Source: Malachius bipustulatus
Taxonomy: Eukaryota > Arthropoda > Insecta > Coleoptera > Melyridae
Assembly (NCBI GenBank): GCA_910589415.1
Contig: OU342631.1
Coordinates: 16,802,001 to 16,866,000 of the forward strand
Length of the DNA: 64,000 nucleotides
Direction of reading: 5' to 3'
A program made the position numbers and the translations under genes. Shown here one piece after another: positions 33,907-45,800 of the stretch (position 1 is its first letter; every line of letters begins with the position of its first letter). The notes under the pieces were generated by a model that worked only from the letters and a program-made list of their open reading frames with translations, was not told the origin of the DNA and did no database searches.

Positions 33907-35492
33907 TGTAACGTCGTTAAAGGTTTTATTCTTTAATTGGCTCCATTTAAAATTATTAAATGGGACCACATTCTCTAAATCCTTGCTATTAAGGTTCCGA
34001 AAATATGAATTTTGAACTAACATCGCCACCTGTTGCCGAGTGGTAAAACTAACTAAACTAGGCAAGTTCAAGATCCCTACCTTTAGTACAATCTGTAACT
34101 TCCTTCTCTTACAATCTTCCTTTTCGATAAATTAGAAACACAGATGTCGCTGTGATGTAGTTTCGCAAATTTAAATACAACAACCCTTTCTTCGAGCTGC
34201 GCGGAAAAGGTGCTCCGCACTTTCTGGACAAGTTTGTTCGTCTTCCAATCTTGGTGCTTGAAGAGACAAGTCGCACCCCTACCTTTTCTCTTTATCTAAG
34301 GACCGATTAATAAATCGGGTAAGTAAATTGTTCAAACTATCTGAAACTTTCTCTAATAGAGTTTATATATTGTTATAGTTCTTTCTACCTACCCTATCAA
34401 TCGGGGTACTATCTTATCCCATCGGAAAACCTATCTACGAAGTTGAACCCCACCTGTCTTCCCGGACGCCATATTGGTTTCCATTTCTGGTACATCCGAA
34501 TATCCGCTTTTATGGAAGGAATCCCTTACACTATCTGAAAGTTTTGCTGCTACCTGCCCCTAAATACTGGATCTCATCATTCGGAGCCTCATATTTTCAT
34601 CTTTCATCTAACCTCGAAGGACGACCACGCTACCAGTGTTAGGCACGTGTTCCCACGGGACGCGACACCGTCCACCAGTCTTTCTGCCACCCCAGAGGGA
34701 GACCACGGTCTCTTATCCTGAGATTTCGTCCAGGGCCCCGCTCTCCAGTCTCGGCACGACATTCCAAGGATGGCAAAATGTCGTATCAGTAAGCAAAGTG
34801 TGACATAACCTTTTATTGCTCAGAGTGATATCCGAGAAATCTGTTAGGAGTTTTATGTCGTTCTACTGCCTTATCTCGTCGAGAGATTGATGTTTTATTA
34901 ATTAAAACTTATAATAATAATAACTTTGAAATACCTGATATACAATCATTACCATTATTATTCAAGTAATACTTGAAATGAACTTGTCAATTATTATGTG
35001 AAGGAAAGATAGATATCTATTATTTTCTCTACCAGTTAAACTGTTAAATGAGATATTTTACGATTAATTTCAGGATCAATTAATTAGTAATTTCATAACC
35101 ATAGAATTTCAATCATTTATTTTATAAACAGAATAAATAAATATACTTTTCATTAAAAGATCAATTCTATTATTCCGTAAGTAGATACAGTAGTTAGAAA
35201 TTATTAACATCTCATAACCTGAGTGAATTTTGATGCCTTTATAGTTCAGGTTACTTTAGATCTATTATTCAAAATTAAAAGGTCATCTGGCATCCCAGTA
35301 CCTTATATCTTAGGGGTAATTAAACCGTACCGCTTTATGCTGCTGATGCCACTACAGTCGCTTGAAATCTGAATGAGATTTTGGTGCATCAATTAATACT
35401 TCGGCCCAACGAAGGTAAGTCGGCAATTGTTTTTCAACAACGTTCGAATTTTAATTGGCCCAGAGCCAAATCTAATTAGCACGACCGCAGCA
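33907..35492 (+). repeat. 3' LTR, 1,586 bp
   Basis: Matches 23331-24916 along its length except for A at 34264. It ends CA and is followed by the CTAG target duplication at 35493-35496. It would supply the polyadenylation signal (AATAAA at 35132). Confidence 0.92.
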
Positions 35493-36356
35493 CTAGGTTG
35501 ACTGCCGGCCGCTCAGGCCCCGGTAAAAATGAAAAAATGAGAACTTGATCAGCTGAATGGCTGTTTTTTGCTATATATTTTAATCAATACATTAATATAT
35601 GTAATTTAAATAAAGTATAATTTAAATTATGTTTTTTTTATTTTAAAACTTTACAGCCACTTTTGTTCATGTTATATTTGTAATATTCCTAAGTATTATT
35701 TGTAAAAATGGGATTTCCGGTTAAATTGGTTAATAAATTAAACAACAAGCTTGAAATCAATGTAATTTGTAAAAATTTTTCATCAAGAAGCTGTACTTTC
35801 TTCACCATATTGCCTTACTAGGAGAAAAGTAAATGACAGAGGACACTACTTTCCCCTTGTCTTTTCTTCTCAAATTTTTTTCTTGTAATCTGTCTCCCTA
35901 CAACCAAAGGCACTTCCTGATCATGTTTGTGGTTGAACTTGTATCCGGGGACAAAGAACACACTGTTCAGGTTTCAGTACTACAAATTTATTTAATAAAA
36001 AAGAAAAACTACACTTTATCTGCAACTCATCGTCATCACTAATAACACAGCTTCGATAATATTCGCGTACGTGTTGATGTTGACGAGCATTCACGTTAAA
36101 TCACCGTGTCGTAGACCAACCGGTCTGGATTAAGTCGTGTCTATTGTCACTTTAATTAATATCGCAAAATTACCGTTTTTATGTTCTTCTCGGAACCAAT
36201 ACGTGCGATGCTAAAACCATGATATTTTAAAACCAATAATATTTGCATTTATTACTAGAAGGAACAGAAGCGCTGAGCGGCGGCCGCCTATGAAACTAAA
36301 ATCTCCGCCAGGCGAGTGTGCCATTTAAGAGCGGTTAGTGTGTACACCGTAGCCTA

Positions 36357-37816
36357 ATATCTATACATCGTGGTAAGAGGGAAGAGAAGCATGAGAGACG
36401 GAGAGCCATCAGGCTTTTCAATCAAAGTAAAGTGAACTATCAATAATTCTTTCAATTCTAAAAAAAACTGTTCCATTTCTATAGAGCTTTTTGTTTTTTT
36501 CGGTAATTTTTTGAAAGAGTCATAAGACAAAAACGCGACCAAGATAAAAAAATAAATAAACTTAAAACTGCATGATTTATGAGTACACACTAGGAATAAA
36601 CAGACCATCAATTAAAATTTCTCAACAGTGGATCGATGAAAAGATAGCATTCTCGATCATCCTGAAGGAATGATTAACGCCCCCATGCCGCTTAGCTTGG
36701 CAGTGTTGATTCATGCGTCCATCTCGATGTTTACACCTTTCTATAAATAAGGCTACGGCCGGATGAGGACCCAGTATATCTCTCTCGTACAGCCAGTGGA
36801 GTGGCCGCTCGTACATCACCTTGTCATAATAAAACGGGATAATGCGAATTTTACACCGGACCACTAGTCGCACTAATAAAGCGGGGGATGTTTATACCTA
36901 TGGTTTAACAGAACGTATATTTTTCTGCAGCAACAGTTGAACGAACATTTTCCGTTAACAATCACTTTTCAAACCAGCGCGCGACCCTTCTTCAAAAACC
37001 CTCCTTGTATTATTATTCAGGGGCTTATGGATGTCAAGGTGCTTCACGGTATTGTGACTGAGCGAGGGATAAAGCGTTTCTTTCCCTGTGCTACTTCACC
37101 ACCTGATACCAATTACCGTATCCCGGGGCGGTTGCCGCCTCCCTCATAGGGCAGGTAACGAGCCGCCTCCACTCAATTGGGCTGCTCTCCTGAAGCCGGC
37201 TAATAATCAGATCAAGACGTTTCCACTGCGCTTATCAGCAATGTAATTACTTCCGTCGCGGAGCGCACTGGGACGGAGTCGATAACTTGTGGAGAGAGGG
37301 ATGAGAGCTGACACGTGCTGGAGTCCATAGGTATTAATCACCCAGAATCCAGATGGAGGAAGAAGCTATTGTTCTTGAGATGTAAGACGCCTTGAGCGCA
37401 TTTTTTTTTATTTAGTAGCAGTGTCGTTTTTCTTATTTCCATTTCTGTTAAAAAATTCTCACTTAACTTATGATCAAAAATAAAATCAAAAAACGATTTT
37501 TTTTAATAATTATAAAGAAGAGTAGGAGATGGTAACCATAAAATACATTCATTTACAATCTTATAACAAAACAATAGGCATTTTATAGGATTTAATGACT
37601 CTCCAGGATGCCCACAATAAATAGAAATTCTTGAAACACGATTTGAAACAATTTTTGAAAATGTCCAAAAAGTTTTATAAGCATTGAAACCTAGTTTTCC
37701 TGAACGACACAATTTTTTCAAAATCGCATAAGATCATCGCACTATAGAATGCTCGATGTCTAGAGTACCGGTTCTTGATTTGATCTTGATATTCTAAAAG
37801 AGGCCATTAATAAAGA
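36357..37816. other. intronic DNA without recognised genes
   Basis: AT-rich DNA right of the split transposon. Short ORFs only, with no family resemblance. Confidence 0.4.
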
Positions 37817-38480
37817 ATGGACCCAAAAAGGTCCAAGCTGCTGAGACTATTTCTAGCCGTCTTGGACATAAACAGACTGACCAACAACATAATCAAACTG
37901 AACCGGAAGGAGTTTAGGCTACTTGTCGGGGTGCTCACCGTTCATAACAGCCGGAACAGCCACCTACAACTAATGGGTGTGAGGGGAGACTCGATCTGTC
38001 TCAAATGTGGCACAGCGACCAGGACTCCCATCACTACATAGTTGTATGCGAAGTATACATAATATACAGTGGCTCAGGTTCAATATTTTTGGGTCAGAGG
38101 TAGTGATATAGCTAAACTTCCGGGAACGAAACTCTCGGGAAATTCCTGGGTCTTTTCCCCGGGATTTTGTAACGGAATTTCCCCAAGAGGGAGTAAGGGC
38201 AACAGCTAAAAGTGTGATTGGATTTAACAAACTGAACCTAATATTAGGTAATTTATTAATTATTGGGGAAATTACTAGGAATTTTCCCTTTTTCAGTGGA
38301 AATTCCCAGGTGAAATTTCCCTTCTATGCATCACTAGTTACAGTCACTAGCACTACAAGAGGTAGAAATGGGACCCCTTTCATAGGAAGACCATCTGCCC
38401 TTTATTAAATAGTCCGGAAGATTTGAGTAGGAGTCCCACAATGGTTTGGTAACTGCGAAAAGGGCCTTTGGTGTACCAAC
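37817..38480 (+). pseudogene. LINE 3' tail relic, copy 2
   Basis: The first 74 codons are open and match the C-terminal end of LINE polyproteins after RNase H: LNRKEFRLLVGVLTVHNSR, then HLQLMGVRGDSICLKCG. In typical copies this is the region of lvG.lTGH...Hl..mg....C..Cg. Beyond it the frame shifts, then a degenerate tail runs to about 38480 that parallels the copy at 19522-19830. It is 5'-truncated and dead. A cluster of GGAAATTCC-like sites lies in the middle (38137-38321). Confidence 0.65.
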
Positions 38481-39051
38481 AGCTTTCACATTCAGGGTAT
38501 CTTGACGACTCTCTTTCCAGTTCTAGTTCATTTCATCGCCATATTTAAACCAAAGTTCACCGCCTGGTAGTGGTTAACATCATCAGTTCAGTTGAACGTT
38601 GTGTGAACTTGGAATTGAACAAGCGGCCCTCAATAGTCTACTTCAAAATTTTGAACCCTCTCCAATAAAACATACTCTAAAATTTGGAAAGGTATTACAC
38701 TTTATAAACTTGTTCTTGTACTTGTTCTTCTTCGAATTTTAAAGTGTGGACCTTGCAATAATTTCTGGAAGTGCGCAAAAAAAATTGAAGCAAGTTGAAT
38801 ATGTATAGCCACGCCACTCAGCGAAAATGCAAGACAGAGACAAAGAGAACACACAGACAGAGATAAATCATTTTAGATTGGTTATATATTTCTTAGAATG
38901 TCAAAGTCAATTTTTTTTTAGTTTGTTGATTGCAATCTGATAATTTTTTGGACTTTTTTCGGTGAAATTTTGTTCCCGATTCTCAGACAATAGAGGACTT
39001 CCATCAGCTTCTAGCGAATTAGTTAATTTATCAATCTTAATAAAATTATTT
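38481..39051. other. intronic DNA without recognised genes
   Basis: AT-rich DNA between the LINE tail and the recombinase relic. Nothing recognised. Confidence 0.4.
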
Positions 39052-39341
39052 TTATCCTACCCCATAAGAAAATTGAACTTTCTCGACTGCATGCCCCCGG
39101 AGAAAGTGCCACTTTTCCTGCCTAGGCGGTAAAATTATTTTTATATTTTCACGCTAGAGGGCCACCCAATTGCAATTGAAGCTATTTTCAGAGGGGACCA
39201 ATAGCAAGCAAGCTAGCTGTATGTCAATCTGTCAACTGTCAATGTGAATAGACCAGCAAGACCCAGCAAATTAAAAATTAATTATTGAAGATTTGATGAT
39301 TTAAACTTTGAAGTTATTGAAGATATTAGATTTGAATTACA

Positions 39342-39583
39342 ATGGAACTAACGGATAATGAATCAGAAGAAATATTGTATTTCACTCCGCCATAGAAATT
39401 AGAGCTAAAGCAAAGCAAGTCACGCTTGATTTATTACCAGAAAAATCGAAAGCAAAATATAACCTCCAATACAAACTGTTTATGGAACGGTGTGCTGCCA
39501 AGCAAATTAAGAAATATAGTGAAAGTGTAATTTTAACGTATTTGTCCGAATTGTCAAAAAATAAATTACTGATTGTAATTTAA
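39342..39583 (+). pseudogene. tyrosine-recombinase N-terminal fragment (Crypton-like)
   Basis: An ATG opens a frame (MELTDNESEEILYFTPP) that meets a stop at 39393-39395. Two bases off, the frame continues with LPEKSKAKYNLQYKLF, then KKYSESVILTYLSELSKNK, and stops at 39581-39583. The pattern (pro-glu-lys-ser-lys...Y...F...C...YSE..iL.YL.ELSK) is that of the N-terminal helical DNA-binding domain found before tyrosine-recombinase domains in Crypton-type elements and their domesticated relatives. The catalytic domain is absent. Family placement is from memory of the pattern. Confidence 0.5.
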
Positions 39584-39730
39584 CTAATCTACGCTTACTG
39601 ATAGTAATATATTAAGCAAACATAAATGTAGGTATTCAATAAATTTTCTTTCAAAACAAATTAAAAAAATAATAATAATAGTATTATTATTATTATTATT
39701 GTGTAGGATAAAAAATTATGTGTACACCAC

Positions 39731-39830
39731 GGCGGTAAAGTGTCTTTTCAGGCCTCAAGAAGTGGCCAGCCTCGGCTGCGACTCGCCTGGCCATATCTTC
39801 TTGAGGCCTGAAAAGTGCCACTTTACCGCC
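39731..39830. repeat. hairpin, about 40-bp arms
   Basis: The left arm begins GGCGGTAAAGTG and includes TTTTCAGGCCTCAAGAAG. The right arm is its near-exact inverse and ends CACTTTACCGCC, with a CCTCGGCTGCGACTCG-like loop. It is likely the structured end of a mobile element. Confidence 0.8.
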
Positions 39831-42800
39831 TATAGGTATACAATATACTATTAATCAATAAAAAGCAATCAATGAAATTATTCACCTTAAATTGAGTTAT
39901 TTATGTCAATAATATTGTGTAAGGAAAAAAATCCGGGTTCACTCGTACTTGATTCGGTAAACTCATATCACAGTGCGCTGAGAGGTCATTTACTGGAATT
40001 TCTTGCTTTTCCTGGAAAGACAGAGTACTCTAAGAGCTTTTCCTCGGAATGCGTTGTTGTAATAGACAGGCAGGGCAAGTGTTTGGGCGATTTGTATCCC
40101 CGAGTAAGTGAACCTATCTAGAGCATTTCACTGTCGGATATCATTTATTGTTTCCTCGCAGTCTCGGGCGTCATCTAGACAGATTACAAGAGTATTTTTT
40201 CCAGTGAACCCGAAGGAGACAAATCGCTAGACGTGTTCCAGTCTAACAACAACTAATAGGTTACCATCTCGCTCCTCCTTCTCTTTGCTTTCCAAGTTTT
40301 TATTTTATTTTTTTGCATTTTGCATGGTTGCAATATCTTATCCTATACAGGGTGTCCTGATAAAAAAAATTTGAATAAAATATTCTATGAAAGAAAATGT
40401 GTCCCAGAAGCGCTAAGCGCCCTATATAAAGGGCAGTTTTAAAATACTTAAGGTAGTTTTAATAAAAAAATTGGTTATTTTATCGTTTTGTGATTTAATA
40501 ATGCTACCATTTTGCGGGTACATTTTTATCAACGCTTTGGCTTAGCCAAATTGGAACTATTTGAATTCTGCACAATTGTAGAGTTCGCAAAAGTGACTCT
40601 TCAATAGTCAAAATTATGACCTCTGTGATGGCACTGAATAACCCTTACCAGTTTGGGCCAATAGTTCATCATCAATTATGTAATAATTGACCCTTTAAAT
40701 TGAATCACCCAAATTAGTTCTATTGAAAACCATTTTAGCTAGAACAGTAAGAAGGTTATACACAAAAGTTTCAGTTAGCAAAATAGTAGCGAACTTTATT
40801 GAAACGAATAAAGATCGAACATAATAGTAGATACATACCAACCTAGGTACATGTATACGAGAGCAAGCAGAAGTCATATAGTACAAGAAAGCGAAACTTT
40901 CGGGTACAAACCGAGTTGCTGCTTCTCGGATTTACTGCTTCTTTATGCAAAACTTGAAACAATGGCAAAGGAGTCGCGTACGGAAACGGTAAAAGAAACC
41001 AACACGGTACATAAATCATGTTTCCTCCATACGAGACGGGATTTATCTCCGATAAATTTCAACATCGACATGAGATTTCACGGAAAGTCGGGAAGTTATT
41101 TAAAACAAGTTTTTATTAATTCTGTATTTACGATTACGATATATCATGCAGAACGGAGTCGGGTTTCTTGGTTGAGTTTCATATAATTTATGTTCCACTA
41201 AGTTTTGTTTGTCAGGAAATTAATAAACGGAGGGCTTATTGCGTCAATGAAAATTTAATCTTCCGCTAAGTTCTGATTTATTATAATTATTATTAATATT
41301 AATAATAATAAAATAATAATATTTAGAGACAGGGCATTCTAACATGATCAAATAAATGAAGTAAACTCTTAGCACCATTCCAGATTTTAATTTTGAATTC
41401 AGCATTTCCGACACCAAAAGTGAGAATGATGAAGAGGAACAAAACAAAGACTGGTCCATGTGTGCATTGCAGATTTCAAAGCTGGGCATTTTAATTAGTA
41501 TTTGCGAAGTCTGTGTGCTGGCACCGTTTCAACTCTTTTACTTTCCCCGTCAAACACACGAAATGTCACTATGATTTACTTTTGCCCGGATTTAGTGCTG
41601 CCAATTATATAATTTATCAAGCTTTGCTTGAGCTGCATACGTATATGAGGGGAATTTGCGATCTATTTATATGGTTGCGTGATAGATTTCCAGTCCTGGC
41701 TCTGAATTGGAAAATACTATTTTCCAGCGATCACAGGAATCATCAAGTCATGATTCAGTTCCCATAAAACTTGCCTTCCCGAGTGTAGGCAGTAAAATTC
41801 AATGAAGCGCAAAATAATAAAGAATAGAAAATATTAAGTCCCCCGTTGAAGTATCCCCCCAGATTTGGCCTCTCGAATAAAATCACTATTAAACCTTATG
41901 ATGATGTGCAGAAATTCTCTTACACAATAGCGGGTGCATTTCTATGAGTGAACCCAACAGCGCTGCCAAATTGATTAGTATTTCAACAAGAGAACGTATA
42001 TAAAATTGTGTCATATAAGAAAAAATTTATCATTTCTCTTATAGGTACATACTGGCTGAAAATTTCAAGATAATTCTTGAGATTAGTTGTAACAGAAGAG
42101 ACAGTTTTCGTTTCATATGGGCAAATAAAGAGAACATAACATGCAATAAAAAATCACCCCTGGCGTAAAAAAATTGCCCGGAGGTCCTGAGTTCATTTTT
42201 ATAATTAATTGCAAAAATTTATTAAATAAAGTCAAAAAAGAGTTCAAGACAAGTCAAGATAAAAACCGCAGCAATTTCTATATAAAACATTTTTTCCTGC
42301 AGCAAATAAAAAAGGGTCAGGAAAACTGTTGTCATTACTTGATCTAAATCCCTACCCAATTGAAATTTTGATATAGGGGAAAATCGCTATAAGCTGTAAG
42401 TGAAGGGTATTTATTAGGTATTAACATTTAGTTTCAGCATAAAAAAAAATGCTGCAAGTGTGAATCATTATCTGATTGGTTATGAAAGAATTTATCGAAA
42501 ACACTGCTTTACCACAAGGGAAATAGCTGAAACCTATGATTAATTGGAAAATTCTAGCCTTAGAGACCATGCACCTAAAATCAGATTATAAGTAATTGTT
42601 TGGCAACATAGGAAAAATCTGGAGTGAGATCATTCTATCGCAAAACAGTAACGATTTTCACTGCAATAACCTTAACGTGTTCCACTAGAATTCTGAATCA
42701 TCCTCCCATACTTACCCCATCATCTCTGTCCCACTTGAAACAATGGCACTTTATTATAACTTAGCAAGGGGACATTAAGGGACCAAATGGAGCGCGTCCA

Positions 42801-45800
42801 TCTATAAATTCACAAATTAAGAGCAGCAAATTGGGGATGACAAGTTACAAGCGGATCGTAAATACCGGTGGATTATCCAATTCCAACTACTAGACCCCCT
42901 ACATGTCTTGGTGCTCGCTAACAGGGTAAAAAATCACTCCCGCATGTAGCGTGTCTAAATTAATAGCCATCCCACCCCAAGCAGACCATCCCTGATCGAT
43001 ACGTAATCACCAGTGGTAGCATACTGTTGCCCCCTAACGTCGAATTGATTAGGGATTGGCTAGTAATTTCGTCTTATTTTCGCTAGGAAATTTGTATTCA
43101 TTTGCAAATTGGCTCGTTAAGACACGCGACGATTCTTTTTCTGTTTGCTTTTCTGCAATTTCAGTAATCACCAAGATTAAGTTTCAAGACAATGCAGTTC
43201 TTGGACGGGAATAGTTTAATGAGAAGAGATGGGGATAGGAACGCAATGTTGATGTGCTGGATAGGAAAAAAAGAAATAAACAGGGGAAACTTTCTGGAAT
43301 GGGACTTGGAAGTTTTGTATTTGCAGCGATGTTATGAAATATGTATAAAATACATCGTTGAGATGATCGAATTAACAAGTTGAGAAGGCATTAATAATCA
43401 CTAAACTTCGCCGAGAACGCAAGTACCTACTATGCATTTGATGATGTGTTAAAAAACAACCCTTTATTCAGTAATTTTAAATTAAAAGCACTTTCATCTA
43501 CAAAAAATTATCATAATGGTGTGTAAATTATTAACTGAAAAAAAATCAAGGGATGGTTCCTCGTTGGAAACAGCCCTAATATAGAAGGGGTCAAGTTTTC
43601 AATTATATCAATAAGGGTGCAAAAATAAAATTAAACACACATTATTTTTTATCGAAAAGGCACTCAATAAATAATTTGTTGGTTGTCTACTATGGGATGG
43701 AAGGAGCCACCCCCTAATACATGTTTTTACGTAGCAGTTTTTCTTATTGGGAAATTACCAATTAAAAATTCATTTCTGGTAGCCTGCTTTGATTTTAAAC
43801 AAAAAAGGTCTCTTGCAATTTTTCTTCAAAATTCGAGATTTTTTAGATGTCCCACAATATGGAACTTAATTTTTAATTAGTTGATTTTTTTTTAGCGCCA
43901 CCTTGAATAAATGTTCTATAAGGCAAGCAAGAGGGATGCTCTTTATAAATATAAATTAATGCATTGAATTTTCGAAAATTTTATTGCGTCATAAAAATAA
44001 TAATTATGGCTCCCTTAACAAAATATACTTTTTCAAGACACCGTATATGGATCCTTGATCAGAAAAGTTTAATTAATTGTTTAGTATCATGGAAATATTA
44101 GAAAAAAAAATTATTGCGGTTGTAACGGTTACTTTGACAGCTCCAGCAACAGTTCAAGGTGACAAGAGCAACTATCGATGTAGCGATCATTTTAGAGTCC
44201 AGTGTATTAACAATTGATTTCACTGCTTCTCTTTATGTAACATTACTTCCGTTTAATTTTTTTTATTGTGATCTATAACGTCAGTTTCTGCTAGTTCTGT
44301 TTGTCAGACCAATCGTGCATGTTTGCTTTTTTTATATTTATTATTATTATTTTTATCTGATGATATCCATTCATCATGAAATGTTAGTACACTGGACTTT
44401 AAAATGATCGCCACATACATATAGTTGCTCAAAAAGAAGGTAACGACTGGAACGTTACCAAATCACTTTAAAGTAAAAAAAAATGTTACTCTAATTATTA
44501 TTCTATGGTAATCAAATTACAGTCTGCAGGTCTCTGGGATATGACTATTGTAAGGAATTCTTAGAAAACAATCAATTTCGTTATCACTACAGCGATATTT
44601 ATTACTTTCCTTCAAAGAAGTTTCAAGATTTAGATTTAATTGGTGACGCTAGCTTTGATGCCAATAAAAGGGAGACAAAATTTCAATTAAAAGTATTGAA
44701 GTAATTCCGTAATTATTCCTTAATCGAATTCAATTAATTGAACAACAAAGTTATGGTGGAATAACTCTTGTAATTATCATTGTTAAGCGATCAGCTAAGT
44801 TACCATGTAAAATCTAAGGCGTAAAATTGCGTTTAGCAAAACTAGAGGAACTCCAGATCGCTGGAAGCGGAGTTATTGTTTTGTTACTAGAGTTAAGCGA
44901 CGACATAACAGACTTGGCCTCGTATAGCCAACGGCAACAAATTGCCGACGAGCCGCAGCAGGAGCACAAGCGGGATAATGCAAATATCCCTGATTTAACT
45001 TGCACAATATAAGTGAATTTCCTGCAAGAGATGAGGGAAGACGGTGGTGTGGAGAGTCCCAGATGAAGAGCCCTCCGAAAGGCGAGGAGGAGACAATTAT
45101 AAATGCACCCCTCCTGATGACAATTCTGGCTCATCTGTTGTCGTTCCCATCCTTTTACACTCCACGGCACTTCTTCATAATATCCTCACGTATTATTCTA
45201 CATCAGTGTTAAATCGCCTGACAGCCTCATCAGAGCTTTTAATCATGAAAAGTTGCGGCATGAAATTTTGAATTTATTCTAAAATGTTCGAATTTAATCT
45301 TCCGTTAAACTTTGTGATATATCAGTCTTTAAATTATCCTTGTCATAACAGCGAGGAGGGTGAAGAGCAATTTCACATATTATACGAAATTTATTACATC
45401 GTATCCGTTCAATTGAAAATTAAGGACGAAAAGGGGATAATTCTAGTTAGTTTTCAAATAACATAATTGGGTTAAAGTTAGGGGTTAATAATAATAGCTC
45501 AAGTGGTATTTATACTAATTGTATAATTAGTAATGGGAATGTTAATGAAAATACAAATTTTCAAAGGGAGTTTTCCGCGACAAAAACGAGTATCAGTTTC
45601 CTTTAACTACGTAATGGGCGAGCAATAAAAAAGCAATAAAACCTCGGAGATTAGAGGAACACAATGAATGGAATCCCTTACAATGAGCGTCATAATAATA
45701 AATAATCAAGAGGCAGAACAGAACGCGGCAACGTTTCCTGTCTTTCCCTATAGTCCCTAGTCGTAAGCCTTGTTGTCATGTTTCGTTAACAATTTTACAG

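Larger units (their letters stand above)
23331..35492 (+). mobile_element. Ty3-type LTR retrotransposon, complete, with a third ORF
   Basis: A full-length element of 12,162 bp: 5' LTR, primer-binding site, gag, pol (via a -1 frameshift), long 3' non-coding region with a third ORF, purine tract and 3' LTR. LTRs begin TG and end CA, and the insertion is flanked by CTAG (23327-23330 and 35493-35496). The domain order protease, RT, RNase H, integrase defines Ty3-type (Metaviridae) elements. Long LTRs, the 4-bp duplication and the RT phrase VPGRGLFQFRRMPFGL suggest the Osvaldo/Ulysses/Woot group, which is an inference. It lies antisense to unc-5 in its largest intron. Pol carries one disabling frameshift near its end. 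Confidence 0.93.
23158..36354. mobile_element. TIR DNA transposon, non-autonomous, split by the LTR element
   Basis: The left end reads GACTACGGTGTACACACT and the right end, inverted, reads GGCTACGGTGTACACACT (17 of 18 match). Subterminal similarity continues for about 130 bases on both arms (TTAGTTTCA, then CCGCCGC, then TCTAG). TA lies immediately outside both ends, consistent with a TA target duplication. Removing the LTR element and one CTAG copy leaves a transposon of about 1,031 bp with no evident transposase. The superfamily is not assigned. The nesting shows it was here before the LTR retrotransposon. Confidence 0.65.
39052..39830 (+). mobile_element. relic element with a tyrosine-recombinase fragment and terminal hairpin
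   Basis: Limits are tentative. The left part has TTTATCCTAC at about 39052 and AAGTGCCACTTTTCC at about 39104, then GGCGGTAAAA. The right part has the inverse GTAGGATAAA at about 39704 and a hairpin containing AAGTGCCACTTTACCGCC. The shared inverted motifs suggest that both ends belong to one element. Inside is a short broken ORF (39342-39583) and an AATAAA further on. Confidence 0.45.

Noticed and set aside
39660..39705. AAT/ATT microsatellite as a functional palindrome
   Set aside because: The (AAT)n/(ATT)n run is simple-sequence DNA and palindromic by composition.
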